DNA from: CAYGJN01 sp964350135
GTDB taxonomy: Bacteria; Bdellovibrionota; Bacteriovoracia; Bacteriovoracales; Bacteriovoracaceae
Assembly (NCBI GenBank): GCA_964350135.1
Contig: CAYGJN010000018.1
Coordinates: forward strand, 1 to 29,036
Direction of reading: 5' to 3'
DNA length: 29,036 nt
Below, piece after piece: positions 1 to 7,659 of the stretch. The notes beneath the pieces are model-generated. The model was not told where the DNA came from. It did no database searches and was given only the letters and a program-made list of their open reading frames with translations. Positions within the stretch are counted from its first letter, which is position 1; every line of letters starts with the position of its first letter. A program made the translations under genes and the position numbers.

Positions 1-54
1 AATTGTACCAATGTTTACGTGTGGTTTTGAACGATCGAATTTTTCTTTAGCCAT
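1..54 (-). CDS. tuf: Elongation factor Tu, N-terminal fragment
   Basis: Only the first 18 codons are in the window; the gene runs off the left edge. The reverse strand reads MAKEKFDRSKPHVNIGTI, the nearly invariant start of bacterial EF-Tu, just ahead of the P-loop. EF-Tu is the GTPase that carries aminoacyl-tRNA to the ribosome A site. An AGGAG ribosome binding site (rc of 61-65) lies 6 bases before the ATG. Four tRNA genes lie upstream on the same strand, as in the E. coli tufB operon, so this is probably the tufB-type locus. Whether a second tuf copy exists cannot be seen. Confidence 0.95.
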   Translation of the reverse strand, partial: MAKEKFDRSKPHVNIGTI

Positions 55-111
55 TACTAACTCCTAATAAATAATATCTTTGGGTATACTGCTAAATTTT
101 AACTGAGTCCG

Positions 112-140
112 AGTATGCTTTGAAACGGCGAAACTGGCAA
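112..140 (-). promoter_or_regulatory. Candidate sigma-70 promoter for tuf
   Basis: On the minus strand TTGCCA (135-140) and CATACT (112-117) are separated by exactly 17 bases. This resembles a vegetative -35/-10 pair and would start transcription about 100-105, leaving a leader of about 50 bases before tuf. It would let tuf be expressed separately from the tRNA operon upstream. Read from sequence only. Confidence 0.45.
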
Positions 141-222
141 GTACAAACTACTTTAGATGCTCTTAAGCAATTACAAGATTAACTAATATTGCGCTGTCTA
201 AAGAAAAACTGATTCAGCACAA

Positions 223-297
223 TGGTGCTCACGGAGAGAATCGAACTCTCGACCTCTCCCTTACCAAGGGAGTGTTCTGCCACTGAACTACGCGAGC
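223..297 (-). tRNA. tRNA-Thr (GGT)
   Basis: The reverse strand folds as a complete cloverleaf. The acceptor GCTCGCG pairs with CGTGAGC (one G-T wobble). The anticodon arm CTCCC-TTGGTAA-GGGAG gives anticodon GGT, the T arm carries GTTCGAT, and the 3' CCA is encoded (223-225). It is the last tRNA before tuf, corresponding in position and anticodon to E. coli thrT. Confidence 0.97.
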
Positions 298-340
298 CAA
301 AGCTCATTTAAATAAATCATAAATGTTAGAAAGTATAGAG

Positions 341-658
341 TTATGGAATTTTCGCTAGTAAGCAAGTATGTCTTCGTATTTGAGTACTTACCTTTTCACG
401 AGCATGAAAGCTTAATCTATTTTTTTTATCAATAGAGCCTTTAGATAAATAGACTCTTATATCTGGAAAACCTGGAGCCCTACAACGAATTTGATTACTG
501 GTTTTAAACTTGCACTTTCCAAAATTGCTTGCAACTTTTCCACCATTATCAAAAAAGATTGTAAGCGGCTTTCTCTTATTATTTCGAATCCATTTACAAA
601 CAATTTCTGCGCTAAAAGCTGATTGTGTAAAAACGAGGATTATGAATATCCATTTCAT
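341..658 (-). CDS. Small predicted secreted protein with four cysteines, unknown function
   Basis: I do not recognise a family for this 105-residue protein. It begins with a convincing Sec signal peptide: Lys2, a hydrophobic core over about residues 3-13, then a small-residue cleavage region ending near Ala17. The mature part is about 88 residues, basic, and has Cys21, Cys49, Cys59 and Cys99, enough for two disulfides in the periplasm or outside the cell. No Shine-Dalgarno motif precedes the ATG. Instead a perfect TATAAT (rc of 667-672) sits 8 bases upstream, which could give a leaderless or nearly leaderless mRNA. The gene lies on the same strand between tRNA-Gly and tRNA-Thr, where other bacteria have only spacer. 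A spurious ORF is possible, but the signal peptide and cysteines argue for a real gene. Confidence 0.6.
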   Translation of the reverse strand: MKWIFIILVFTQSAFSAEIVCKWIRNNKRKPLTIFFDNGGKVASNFGKCKFKTSNQIRCRAPGFPDIRVYLSKGSIDKKNRLSFHAREKVSTQIRRHTCLLAKIP

Positions 659-666
659 TTACAAAG

Positions 667-695
667 ATTATATTAAAACCGCTAGATTTCATAGG
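667..695 (-). promoter_or_regulatory. Possible promoter of the small secreted protein
   Basis: On the minus strand a consensus -10 hexamer TATAAT lies at 667-672, 8 bases before the ATG at 658-656. The -35 position (about 690-695) reads CCTATG and does not match consensus, so an activator or weak basal activity would be needed. A start 6-7 bases after the hexamer falls at or next to the ATG. Confidence 0.3.
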
Positions 696-734
696 TATGA
701 AACATTTTGGAAACCACTCAATGCATTATTAAAA

Positions 735-810
735 TGGAGCGGGCAATGAGGCTCGAACTCACGACCCCCAGCTTGGAAGGCTGGTGCTCTACCAACTGAG
801 CTATACCCGC
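735..810 (-). tRNA. tRNA-Gly (TCC)
   Basis: The reverse strand forms a full cloverleaf with acceptor GCGGGTA paired to TGCCCGC. The anticodon arm CCAGC-CTTCCAA-GCTGG gives anticodon TCC, the T loop is TTCGAGC, and CCA is encoded at 735-737. It corresponds to glyT of the E. coli thrU-tyrU-glyT-thrT-tufB operon. Confidence 0.97.
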
Positions 811-918
811 TTAAAAAATTATCAACCTCAACGATGGTGCGTCTTGGTTCTTGATATGCTCGGCCCTTAAGCTGTACAAGTCAAGACATTCTCATAACCC
901 AGCAATGGCTAGAAAATG

Positions 919-1004
919 TGGTGGCGAGAGAAGGATTCGAACCTTCGAAGGCGTACGCCAACAGATTTACAGTCCGCCCCCTTTGACCGCTCGGGAATCT
1001 CGCC
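919..1004 (-). tRNA. tRNA-Tyr (GTA)
   Basis: The reverse strand is a class II tRNA of 86 bases including encoded CCA. Acceptor GGCGAGA pairs with TCTCGCC, the anticodon loop CTGTAAA gives GTA, and the long variable arm is typical of bacterial tRNA-Tyr. It sits only 12 bases downstream of tRNA-Thr(TGT), so the two are surely co-transcribed. Confidence 0.97.
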
Positions 1005-1016
1005 ATGAGCAAAAAG

Positions 1017-1092
1017 TGGAGCTGGATATAGGATTCGAACCTACGACCGTCGGTTTACAAAACCGATGCTCTACCAACTGAGCTAATCCAGC
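1017..1092 (-). tRNA. tRNA-Thr (TGT)
   Basis: The reverse strand folds with acceptor GCTGGAT paired to ATCCAGC. The anticodon loop TTTGTAA lies between TCGGT and ACCGA and gives anticodon TGT. CCA is encoded at 1017-1019. It is the first tRNA of the cluster and corresponds to E. coli thrU. Confidence 0.97.
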
Positions 1093-1116
1093 ACACAAGC
1101 TTTTTAACAGCTCTCA

Positions 1117-1145
1117 TTTATAAATTCTTGGGATCAGAAGATCAA
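1117..1145 (-). promoter_or_regulatory. Candidate sigma-70 promoter of the tRNA-tuf operon
   Basis: On the minus strand TTGATC (1140-1145) and TATAAA (1117-1122) are 17 bases apart. The predicted start near 1110 is about 18 bases ahead of tRNA-Thr(TGT). It lies in the 61-base gap after rlmB, so the tRNA genes need not depend on read-through from proS-rlmB. Confidence 0.5.
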
Positions 1146-1153
1146 GATTTTTC

Positions 1154-1888
1154 CTAAGATTCCAAAGTTTTAAAAACTTTATCCATAGAAAGTGCCGCGG
1201 CGACAGACACATTAAGTGATTTAATCTCTCCAGCCCCCTGTAATGAGACCTTTTGGTCACAAAGACGTAACACTGCATGAGAGATACCTTTTTGCTCTGA
1301 GCCTAAAATAAGACAAATCTTATTTTTAAGCTGGATTTCAGAATTTGCTTCATGTTCTGAAAGCCCAACAAGGGAAATTCCCTTTTCTTGAATTTTAGCA
1401 AGTGCTTTAGGAAGGCTTGTTACTTGAATAAACTGAATATGCTCAACGGCCCCGGAAGCAATACGATAAAAACCAGGAGTGAAGCTAAATTTGTTTTTTC
1501 CTGAGAGCAAAATAATATCAGCTTTAAAAAAACCAGCAGTTCTTGTAATGGCAGCTGCATTATGAATATCAGTTATTCCGTCTAGACATAAAATTTTAAG
1601 TTTTTCACTTGTTTCACACAAATCTAAAAACTTATTCATATCTCCTAGTGGAGTTGACGAACATTCAAGTATTGCCCCTGTTGGAACACGAACATATTCA
1701 AAACCATGCTTTTTAAAAAGCTCTTTCGATTTTTCTTGAAAAGCATGTTTAGAAAGAAATGTTGCAGCCTTGGGATCTACAAGTTCAGTGCGCGCTTCTT
1801 CTGTGCAATAAAAAGAGATGACTTCGCGGCTATTATTTTTAAGAGCCTCGTTAATACTGTGAATTCCAATGATAAGATCTGCAGACAT
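1154..1888 (-). CDS. rlmB: SpoU/TrmH-family rRNA 2'-O-methyltransferase, probably RlmB
   Basis: This 244-residue protein matches the length of RlmB, which 2'-O-methylates G2251 in the P-loop of 23S rRNA using S-adenosylmethionine. An N-terminal substrate-recognition domain (about residues 1-85) is followed by the trefoil-knot SPOUT domain. Motif 1 reads NAAAITRTA (Asn and Arg kept), motif 2 LILGSEQKGIS, and motif 3 SLNVSVAAALSM. The ATG overlaps the TAA of proS by one base (TAATG), so translation is coupled to proS. The tRNA cluster follows after 61 bases. Assignment to RlmB rather than another TrmH-like enzyme rests on length and domain layout. Confidence 0.85.
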   Translation of the reverse strand: MSADLIIGIHSINEALKNNSREVISFYCTEEARTELVDPKAATFLSKHAFQEKSKELFKKHGFEYVRVPTGAILECSSTPLGDMNKFLDLCETSEKLKILCLDGITDIHNAAAITRTAGFFKADIILLSGKNKFSFTPGFYRIASGAVEHIQFIQVTSLPKALAKIQEKGISLVGLSEHEANSEIQLKNKICLILGSEQKGISHAVLRLCDQKVSLQGAGEIKSLNVSVAAALSMDKVFKTLES

Positions 1889-3597
1889 TAAAGACCTTTT
1901 AACAGTTCAATAAGTTTAGGCTTCAGATCATCTTTTGAAACCTTAAAAACTTCACCGCTTTTTCTTACTTTAATTTCTAAGAGACCATCCTCTTTATAAT
2001 CTCTTTCACCCAAAAGAACCCTAACAGGCAAACCAAGAAGGTCTGCATCTTTAAATTTAAAACCTGGTCCAACATTTCTATCATCAAGGACAGTTTCAAT
2101 ATTGTGCTGGTTTAAATCATTATAAATTTCTATTGCGAGATTTTTTATTTCCTCAGACTTAGCAATCGTAGCAAAATAAACATGATAAGGAGCAATTGCA
2201 GCTGGCCATACAATTCCATTTTCATCATGGTTTTGCTCAATGCTTGCAGCTACAGTTCTTGTAACTCCAATGCCATAACATCCCATAAGAGGGTAGACCT
2301 CTTTACCATTTTGGTCCTGAACCGTTGTCCCCATGGCTTTTGTATACTTATTACCAAGTTGAAAAATATGCCCTACTTCGATTCCTTTTTTGATTTCAAC
2401 GGTATTTCCATTAGGTGCAATATCGCCGGAGATAGCTTCTCTTAAGTCAGCTGTTTTAAACTTTTCACAATCTCTTTCTGGGATAAAGTTTTTAAAATGA
2501 TAATTCTTTTCCATAGCACCTACAATAAAAGCACTATCAATTGGAATTGCTTCATCAAAAACAACCGGTAAGCCTATATTAACTGGTCCCAAATAACCCG
2601 CTGGTATATTTTTTTCTTTTAGAACATCATCTCTTGTTTGAAAAACCATATCAGCTTTAAGAAAATTCTTAAGTTTTAACTCATTAAGGTTATCATCACC
2701 TAAAACAAATATTGCATAATGAACTTCCTTCTCTCCATAGAGAGCAGTATAAAGAAGGGCCTTCAAGCATTGATGTTCAGGAGCATTCAATAGTGAACAA
2801 ACTTCTTTAATTGTAGTTGCATTTTTTGTTTCTACTTTCTCTAGAGCATCAGTAGTTTTGTTAAACTCAGTACTTTTTCTTTTCGTCTTAGCTTTTTCGA
2901 TATTAGCTGCGTAGCCATCAGCATAAACTAGATGATCTTCACCATTATCTGCAATGACTTGAAACTCATGGGTCTTAGAATCTCCATCCCCCATCGCTCC
3001 TGCGTCTGCCTCAACGGCCATGAAGTTCAAGCCTATCCTTGAAAAAATATTAGAATAAACTTTGTAGAATTGATCATAAGTTTCATCAAGCGATTTTTTA
3101 TCAATTCCAAAACTATAGGCATCCTTCATTATAAATTCACGCCCTCTCATAAGACCATAGCGAGGACGAATTTCATCTCTAAACTTTGTATTGATTTGAT
3201 AAAGAGAAACTGGAAGCTGTTTATAAGACTTCACTGTTTTTCTGAAAATATCTGTAATTGCTTCTTCATTTGTTGGGGAAAGGCAAAGGTCTCGATCTCC
3301 CTTATCCTTCATTTGAATCATTAACCCTTCCATCTTGTCCCATCGACCACTTTCTCTCCATAACTCTCCAGGAGTTACCATGGTCATCGTTAGTTCAAGA
3401 AAGCCAAGCTTATTATGTTCTTCACGAATTATACTTTCTACTTTTTGAATTGAGCGAAGACCCATAGGTAGATAATTATAAAGACCAGCTCCAGATTTAT
3501 GTATTAGACCTGCCCTCACCATTAATTGGTGAGATGGTATTTCAGCATCTGCTGGAACTTCTTTATATGTTTGCCAAAAACCTTTTGAAAGAATCAT
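1888..3597 (-). CDS. proS: Prolyl-tRNA synthetase
   Basis: A class II aminoacyl-tRNA synthetase that charges tRNA-Pro, of the bacterial type with an editing (INS) domain inserted between motifs 2 and 3 (about residues 215-390). Motif 2 is seen around FRDEIRPRYGLMRGREF and motif 3 around GCYGIGVTRT. The C-terminal anticodon-binding domain holds the conserved DDRN...GFKFKDADLLG region. I chose the ATG at 3597 (569 residues) over one nine codons upstream. It has AGGG 6-9 bases before it, and the distance to the conserved PADAE...SHQLM segment then matches E. coli ProRS. It lies between lpxC and rlmB on the same strand. Confidence 0.96.
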   Translation of the reverse strand: MILSKGFWQTYKEVPADAEIPSHQLMVRAGLIHKSGAGLYNYLPMGLRSIQKVESIIREEHNKLGFLELTMTMVTPGELWRESGRWDKMEGLMIQMKDKGDRDLCLSPTNEEAITDIFRKTVKSYKQLPVSLYQINTKFRDEIRPRYGLMRGREFIMKDAYSFGIDKKSLDETYDQFYKVYSNIFSRIGLNFMAVEADAGAMGDGDSKTHEFQVIADNGEDHLVYADGYAANIEKAKTKRKSTEFNKTTDALEKVETKNATTIKEVCSLLNAPEHQCLKALLYTALYGEKEVHYAIFVLGDDNLNELKLKNFLKADMVFQTRDDVLKEKNIPAGYLGPVNIGLPVVFDEAIPIDSAFIVGAMEKNYHFKNFIPERDCEKFKTADLREAISGDIAPNGNTVEIKKGIEVGHIFQLGNKYTKAMGTTVQDQNGKEVYPLMGCYGIGVTRTVAASIEQNHDENGIVWPAAIAPYHVYFATIAKSEEIKNLAIEIYNDLNQHNIETVLDDRNVGPGFKFKDADLLGLPVRVLLGERDYKEDGLLEIKVRKSGEVFKVSKDDLKPKLIELLKGL

Positions 3598-3656
3598 AAA
3601 AACCCTGTCTATTAGTATAAACATTCATAGGCGATAAGTCAGGGAAAGACAAATAA

Positions 3657-4574
3657 TTATAGAGTGACTGCGATTGATTGAGGAAGTTCAAATGCCTCAA
3701 GCGCTTCTTGTTGTAAAGAAGATGCAGAGACAATCTGATAGGCAGACTTTGTTTCTAAGAGCTTTCTACAAAGAAGATTGTGAAGATTATGACCAGACTT
3801 ATAGGTTGTGATTTTACCCGCAACCTCATACCCCAATAAACTAATATCTCCAATCGTATCTAAAATCTTATGACGAACAAACTCATCTTCAAATCTGAGA
3901 CCTTCAGGATTTACAACTTTAAACTCATCTAAAACAACAGCATTATCAAGCGACCCGCCTTTAATAAGACCTCTTCTCTTAAGAACATCAACATCTCGCA
4001 ATAGTCCAAAAGTTCTGGCCCTTGCAATACGATTAACAAAACTATCGCAAGTAAACTCAAAAGAAAGTCTCTGAGTCTTAATTTTGGGATGTGGAAACAC
4101 TATCGTTGAGTCAATAATGAGCCTACTAGCAGGCTCAATCATTGCCCATTTACCATCAAGCTCAACTTTTACAGGTTCTAATATAACTAAAAACTTTTTT
4201 GATTTATTTAAAACTTTAATACCTGTTTCTTTTAAGAGGAAAACAAAAGAAGCGGAGGAGCCGTCCATAATTGGAACCTCGGGACCATCAACTTCACAAA
4301 GAATATTATTGATACCTAATCCGTACAATGTTGAAAGCAAATGCTCAACTGTATGAATAACATTATGGCCTTCGCCTAGAGTTGTATTATTCTCAGTTGC
4401 GCCCACATTCGATGCAACAGCATCTATTAAGGTTGAGTCTTCAAGGTCAGTTCTTCTAAACTTAATACCAAAGTCAGCAGGAGCTGGCTTTAATGTAAGC
4501 TTAATCTTACAACCAGAATGAATACCTATTCCGGTTACGCTTACTTCTTTAGATATGGTTCTCTGATATAACAT
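3657..4574 (-). CDS. lpxC: UDP-3-O-acyl-N-acetylglucosamine deacetylase
   Basis: LpxC carries out the committed zinc-dependent deacetylation of lipid A synthesis. The 305-residue length equals that of E. coli LpxC, and the start LYQRTISKEVSVTGIGIHSG is typical. Zinc ligands are visible: His in HTVEHLLS near residue 78, and the His and Asp of HKILDTIGD near residue 236. The catalytic His lies in KSGHNLHN near residue 263. A GGA-containing ribosome binding site precedes the ATG. The gene leads the lpxC-proS-rlmB run rather than following ftsZ as in enterobacteria. Confidence 0.97.
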   Translation of the reverse strand: MLYQRTISKEVSVTGIGIHSGCKIKLTLKPAPADFGIKFRRTDLEDSTLIDAVASNVGATENNTTLGEGHNVIHTVEHLLSTLYGLGINNILCEVDGPEVPIMDGSSASFVFLLKETGIKVLNKSKKFLVILEPVKVELDGKWAMIEPASRLIIDSTIVFPHPKIKTQRLSFEFTCDSFVNRIARARTFGLLRDVDVLKRRGLIKGGSLDNAVVLDEFKVVNPEGLRFEDEFVRHKILDTIGDISLLGYEVAGKITTYKSGHNLHNLLCRKLLETKSAYQIVSASSLQQEALEAFELPQSIAVTL

Positions 4575-4883
4575 ATAATTCCAGTACGACCTTATCGTCT
4601 GTTTATCACTTAATTCAAACTAAACCCTTCAAACAAGTATAAATTATTTGGCCCTAAATTATGCACAGGCAATTTAATCCGCCTTTAATTTAAGGGACTT
4701 GGGTTAGTTATTAACATATTTTATTCTGCGCACCCAATATAAATTATTAACCCCAAAAAGCCAGTTTTATTGCCAATTAGAGTGTTTTTTACAAAAAAAC
4801 AACTATTTAGCCTTTCTAACGCTGCACATTCTATTAAAAGGTGCGTAGTTTAAAAAGTCAATTATTATAGGTACTTCAAAGAC
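4575..4883. other. AT-rich intergenic region upstream of lpxC
   Basis: No ORF or RNA gene is visible in these 309 bases. On the minus strand TATACT at 4636-4641 could be a -10 element for lpxC, but no good -35 element is placed correctly. The 11-mer TATAAATTATT occurs twice (about 4638 and 4739). An A/T-only hairpin GTTTTTT-ACA-AAAAAAC lies about 4783-4799 and might weakly terminate the J-domain gene. These are weak signals. Confidence 0.5.
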
Positions 4884-5978
4884 CTAAGAAGCCTTCCTCT
4901 TTCGAGAGTCTAAGACCTTATCGTAGGCCTCCCTTATTTCCAAAAATTTCTCATGATCACCATATTTATCAGGATGATATTTAAGAGCAAGTTTTCTATA
5001 GGACTTCTTGATAAATCCAGTCGAATCTTCATTTGTACAACCAAGTACCTCATAGGCAGAGCTAAGTGTTTCAGATGGTCTTTTATTAACTTTAGATTTT
5101 TGCTCTTGTTTTTTTCGTTCGTTATCAAAATACGTTTTCTTAAAGGTCTCTAGTTTTCTAGATGACTCCTTTATAAGATCAAATATCTGCTTGGGGTTTA
5201 CAAGAATGCCCCCTCTGAAGCATAGAGAAAAAAGAAGAGTTTTTATTTTATCCTGATCTAAATTAAGAACTTTAAGTTTAAGACTATTAGGGTTTTTCAT
5301 TGCTTGCTCTAATAATTTTTGCTCAGAGCCTCCTAGTTTTAGAAGCATGGTATAAGAGAATGCGAGATAAATATGGGCTGCACTTTTATTTCTTGCTCGC
5401 TCAATCTTTTTAGTCATAAGGGATCTTTCGTTCTTCAAATCCTGAAACAGTAGCTCAAGTATCAACCTTGAAAGGATAAGCCTTTTAACTTCAGAATAGG
5501 TTGCTGGACGATTTATAAACGGATCTCTTAAGAGAACTCTTGTGTATAAGAGCTCTTTTCCAATATTGGCGATCTCTCTTAGTGGAACCTTTGTGTGAGT
5601 TAAATTATAAATCGCTGTTTCAAGGGGCCTAAGATAACTTGTTTTATTTTTTCTAATCGCTGACATTAACTCAAGAGTTTTTAGAAGATCAGCTGTAGGG
5701 TTTTCCTTGTAATAGTTTTGATATATTTCAAATACTTTCTGCTCTTTTTGACTTGTTTGTGTGGAATAAGAGTTATCATCCTTGAGTCTTTTTCTAAAGA
5801 GATAGCCTAGCCTTCCAAATTTGAGCATCTCATCTTGAATAAGATCACTTAAACTCTTTCTTTTTTTAAACTGGAGTTTTTTATTTAAAAAGGGATGTAA
5901 CTTTGAAAAAACAATAGGAATGAGCATTACTATTAGTAATGAAAGTAAAAACCTTGATAACAGACCATCTTGAACCAT
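4884..5978 (-). CDS. Membrane-anchored J-domain co-chaperone
   Basis: This 364-residue protein has one N-terminal membrane segment (about residues 7-26), a long basic, mostly helical middle with no recognisable domain, and a C-terminal J domain from about residue 305. The J domain keeps YEVLG, the basic helix KKSYRKLALKYH and the essential HPD (about 335-337). The single anchor with a cytoplasmic C-terminal J domain resembles DjlA in layout, but no TerB domain is evident. J domains stimulate the ATPase of DnaK, so it probably recruits DnaK to the inner membrane. It follows ruvB by 60 bases on the same strand, perhaps as the end of that operon. The client protein is unknown. Confidence 0.8.
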   Translation of the reverse strand: MVQDGLLSRFLLSLLIVMLIPIVFSKLHPFLNKKLQFKKRKSLSDLIQDEMLKFGRLGYLFRKRLKDDNSYSTQTSQKEQKVFEIYQNYYKENPTADLLKTLELMSAIRKNKTSYLRPLETAIYNLTHTKVPLREIANIGKELLYTRVLLRDPFINRPATYSEVKRLILSRLILELLFQDLKNERSLMTKKIERARNKSAAHIYLAFSYTMLLKLGGSEQKLLEQAMKNPNSLKLKVLNLDQDKIKTLLFSLCFRGGILVNPKQIFDLIKESSRKLETFKKTYFDNERKKQEQKSKVNKRPSETLSSAYEVLGCTNEDSTGFIKKSYRKLALKYHPDKYGDHEKFLEIREAYDKVLDSRKRKAS

Positions 5979-6038
5979 ACCCTAAACCTCATAGGCTTAT
6001 CGGGTACAGATAATTAGTTGGTTAGTTGTCTTTATTTA

Positions 6039-7022
6039 TCAGGAAATATGATCCATTCCACGCTCTGAAATTAAACGTCCGCGAGGAGATCTTACAAGAA
6101 GTCCCTCTTTGAGAAGATACGGTTCATAAACATCTTCAATAGTTGAGCGTTCCTCTCCAAGGGTTGCACAAAGGGCATCAATCCCTACTGGCCCACCACT
6201 GTAGTAATTCTTAATCACTGTAAGGATTTTTCTATCCATTGAATCTAATCCAAGTCTGTCGATCTCTAGTAAACCGAGTGCTGCTTGAACATCCTTATAA
6301 GAGATCTTTCCAGAGTTATTAACAAGTGAGTAATCTCTCACTCTTCTAAGAATTCTATTTGCAACACGAGGAGTTCCTCTTGATCTTGTTGCCATCTCAT
6401 TAATAGCTTCGTCTACTGCTTCAAGTTTTAACTTAGAACAATTATTCTTAATAATTTTTGAAAGCTCAGCAATATTATAATAATCAAAATGTAGATGTGA
6501 AATAAATCTATCTCTTAGAGGGTTTGAAAGAAGACCCGATTTTGTTGTCGCTCCAATAAGGGTAAAAGGTGGAAGATCAATTTGCATTGTTCTAGCTGAT
6601 GATCCCTGACCTATTAAAATATCCAGCCTGTAATCTTCCATTGCCGAATATAGTATTTCTTCAATTGAAATATTAATTCTATGAATTTCATCAATAAAAA
6701 GAACATCACCCGGGTTTAAATTCGTAAGAACCGCTGCTAAATCACCTTTTTTTTCTACCGCCGGCCCAGAAACAACATGAAGTTCAGCATTAAGCTTACT
6801 TGCAATAATCATAGCAAGACTTGTTTTACCAAGTCCTGGAGGACCAGAAAGCAAAGCATGATCCATTGGAGCCTTTCTAAGAGTTGCAGACTTAACCATT
6901 AGATCGATATTTTCAATGATTTTTCCTTGACCAATATATTCATCAAAACTTTTAGGCCTAAGACCTCTTTCTTGAATTTTTTCTGTATCTATTTCATTAG
7001 TTGATATAAAACGCTCTTCCAA
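6039..7022 (-). CDS. ruvB: Holliday junction branch-migration ATPase RuvB
   Basis: RuvB forms hexameric rings that pump DNA through RuvA-bound four-way junctions. The 327-residue protein shows Walker A GPPGLGKT (60-67), Walker B LFIDEIH (108-114), sensor 1 IGATT, the arginine-finger region LRDRF, and the C-terminal winged helix with GPVGIDALCATLGEE and RTPRGR-like SPRGR. The start codon is one base after the end of ruvA. Length is close to the usual 330-345. Confidence 0.98.
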   Translation of the reverse strand: MEERFISTNEIDTEKIQERGLRPKSFDEYIGQGKIIENIDLMVKSATLRKAPMDHALLSGPPGLGKTSLAMIIASKLNAELHVVSGPAVEKKGDLAAVLTNLNPGDVLFIDEIHRINISIEEILYSAMEDYRLDILIGQGSSARTMQIDLPPFTLIGATTKSGLLSNPLRDRFISHLHFDYYNIAELSKIIKNNCSKLKLEAVDEAINEMATRSRGTPRVANRILRRVRDYSLVNNSGKISYKDVQAALGLLEIDRLGLDSMDRKILTVIKNYYSGGPVGIDALCATLGEERSTIEDVYEPYLLKEGLLVRSPRGRLISERGMDHIS

Positions 7023-7023
7023 A

Positions 7024-7659
7024 CTACATCTCCTTAAGTACCAGATGAATAAGTTGCTCTGATTTTACAAGCTCTGTTTCTTTTAAAATTCTTTGAGCAA
7101 TTGGGATAATATCATCCTCTGAAAAGCCAAGTTCCTTACAAGCTAATAATGCGTCATCTAAAACTTTTGACTCTGGTTTTCTAAGTTGTACTTCTTTATA
7201 TTCTTTATGAGCAGCTGGTCTTTCACTTTGTTCAAAGTTTGACTGATATGAATTTGAGTAAATTGCCATTCTTTGAATTTTATTACTTAAGTCTAACACT
7301 ATTTGGGCTGCAGCTTTTGCTCCTACTCCTGGAGCTTTTTGTAAAAGTTTTTTGTCTTCATAAGAAACTGCCTGGATAACACCTTCAACTCCTAAGCTTT
7401 GTACCAAATTAAATGCTGACTTTGGGCCAACACCTTTAACAGATAGTAGTAATTCAAAAATTTTCTTATCCCTAAGAGATACAAAACCAAAAAGCTCTTG
7501 AGAAGTTTCTCTTATGATATGTGAGATAAATAATGAGATGGTCTGACCTTCAATAAAAAGCTCACTTGTATAAACTTGATACCCAACACCAGAACTAGTT
7601 TGAACAATGGTCTCTAATCTATCTGAAAAAAGAACTTGTCCTTCTAAATAACCAATCAT
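7024..7659 (-). CDS. ruvA: Holliday junction-binding protein RuvA
   Basis: RuvA is the tetrameric junction-recognition subunit of RuvAB. The 211-residue protein has the N-terminal OB-fold (MIGYLEGQV), two helix-hairpin-helix motifs (SVKGVGPKSAFNLV near 73-86, and APGVGAKAAAQIVLDL near 108-123) and a C-terminal RuvB-binding domain after a flexible linker at about 135-160. The ATG overlaps the ruvC stop by 4 bases, so the two are translationally coupled. Confidence 0.97.
   Translation of the reverse strand: MIGYLEGQVLFSDRLETIVQTSSGVGYQVYTSELFIEGQTISLFISHIIRETSQELFGFVSLRDKKIFELLLSVKGVGPKSAFNLVQSLGVEGVIQAVSYEDKKLLQKAPGVGAKAAAQIVLDLSNKIQRMAIYSNSYQSNFEQSERPAAHKEYKEVQLRKPESKVLDDALLACKELGFSEDDIIPIAQRILKETELVKSEQLIHLVLKEM

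Noticed and set aside
215..236. Hairpin AGCAC/GTGCT spanning the tRNA-Thr 3' end as a terminator
   Set aside because: The stem uses the tRNA acceptor bases and the T-run starts several bases after it, so it is more likely a chance pairing than a true terminator.
851..1081. 76-codon open frame on the plus strand across two tRNA genes
   Set aside because: It runs antisense through tRNA-Tyr and tRNA-Thr(TGT), which explain the sequence fully; motifs such as GFEPTT are typical false translations of tRNA genes.
4649..4665. Second sigma-54 promoter, TGGCCC...ATGC upstream of lpxC
   Set aside because: The GC element is one base too far from the GG element and the orientation faces away from lpxC.
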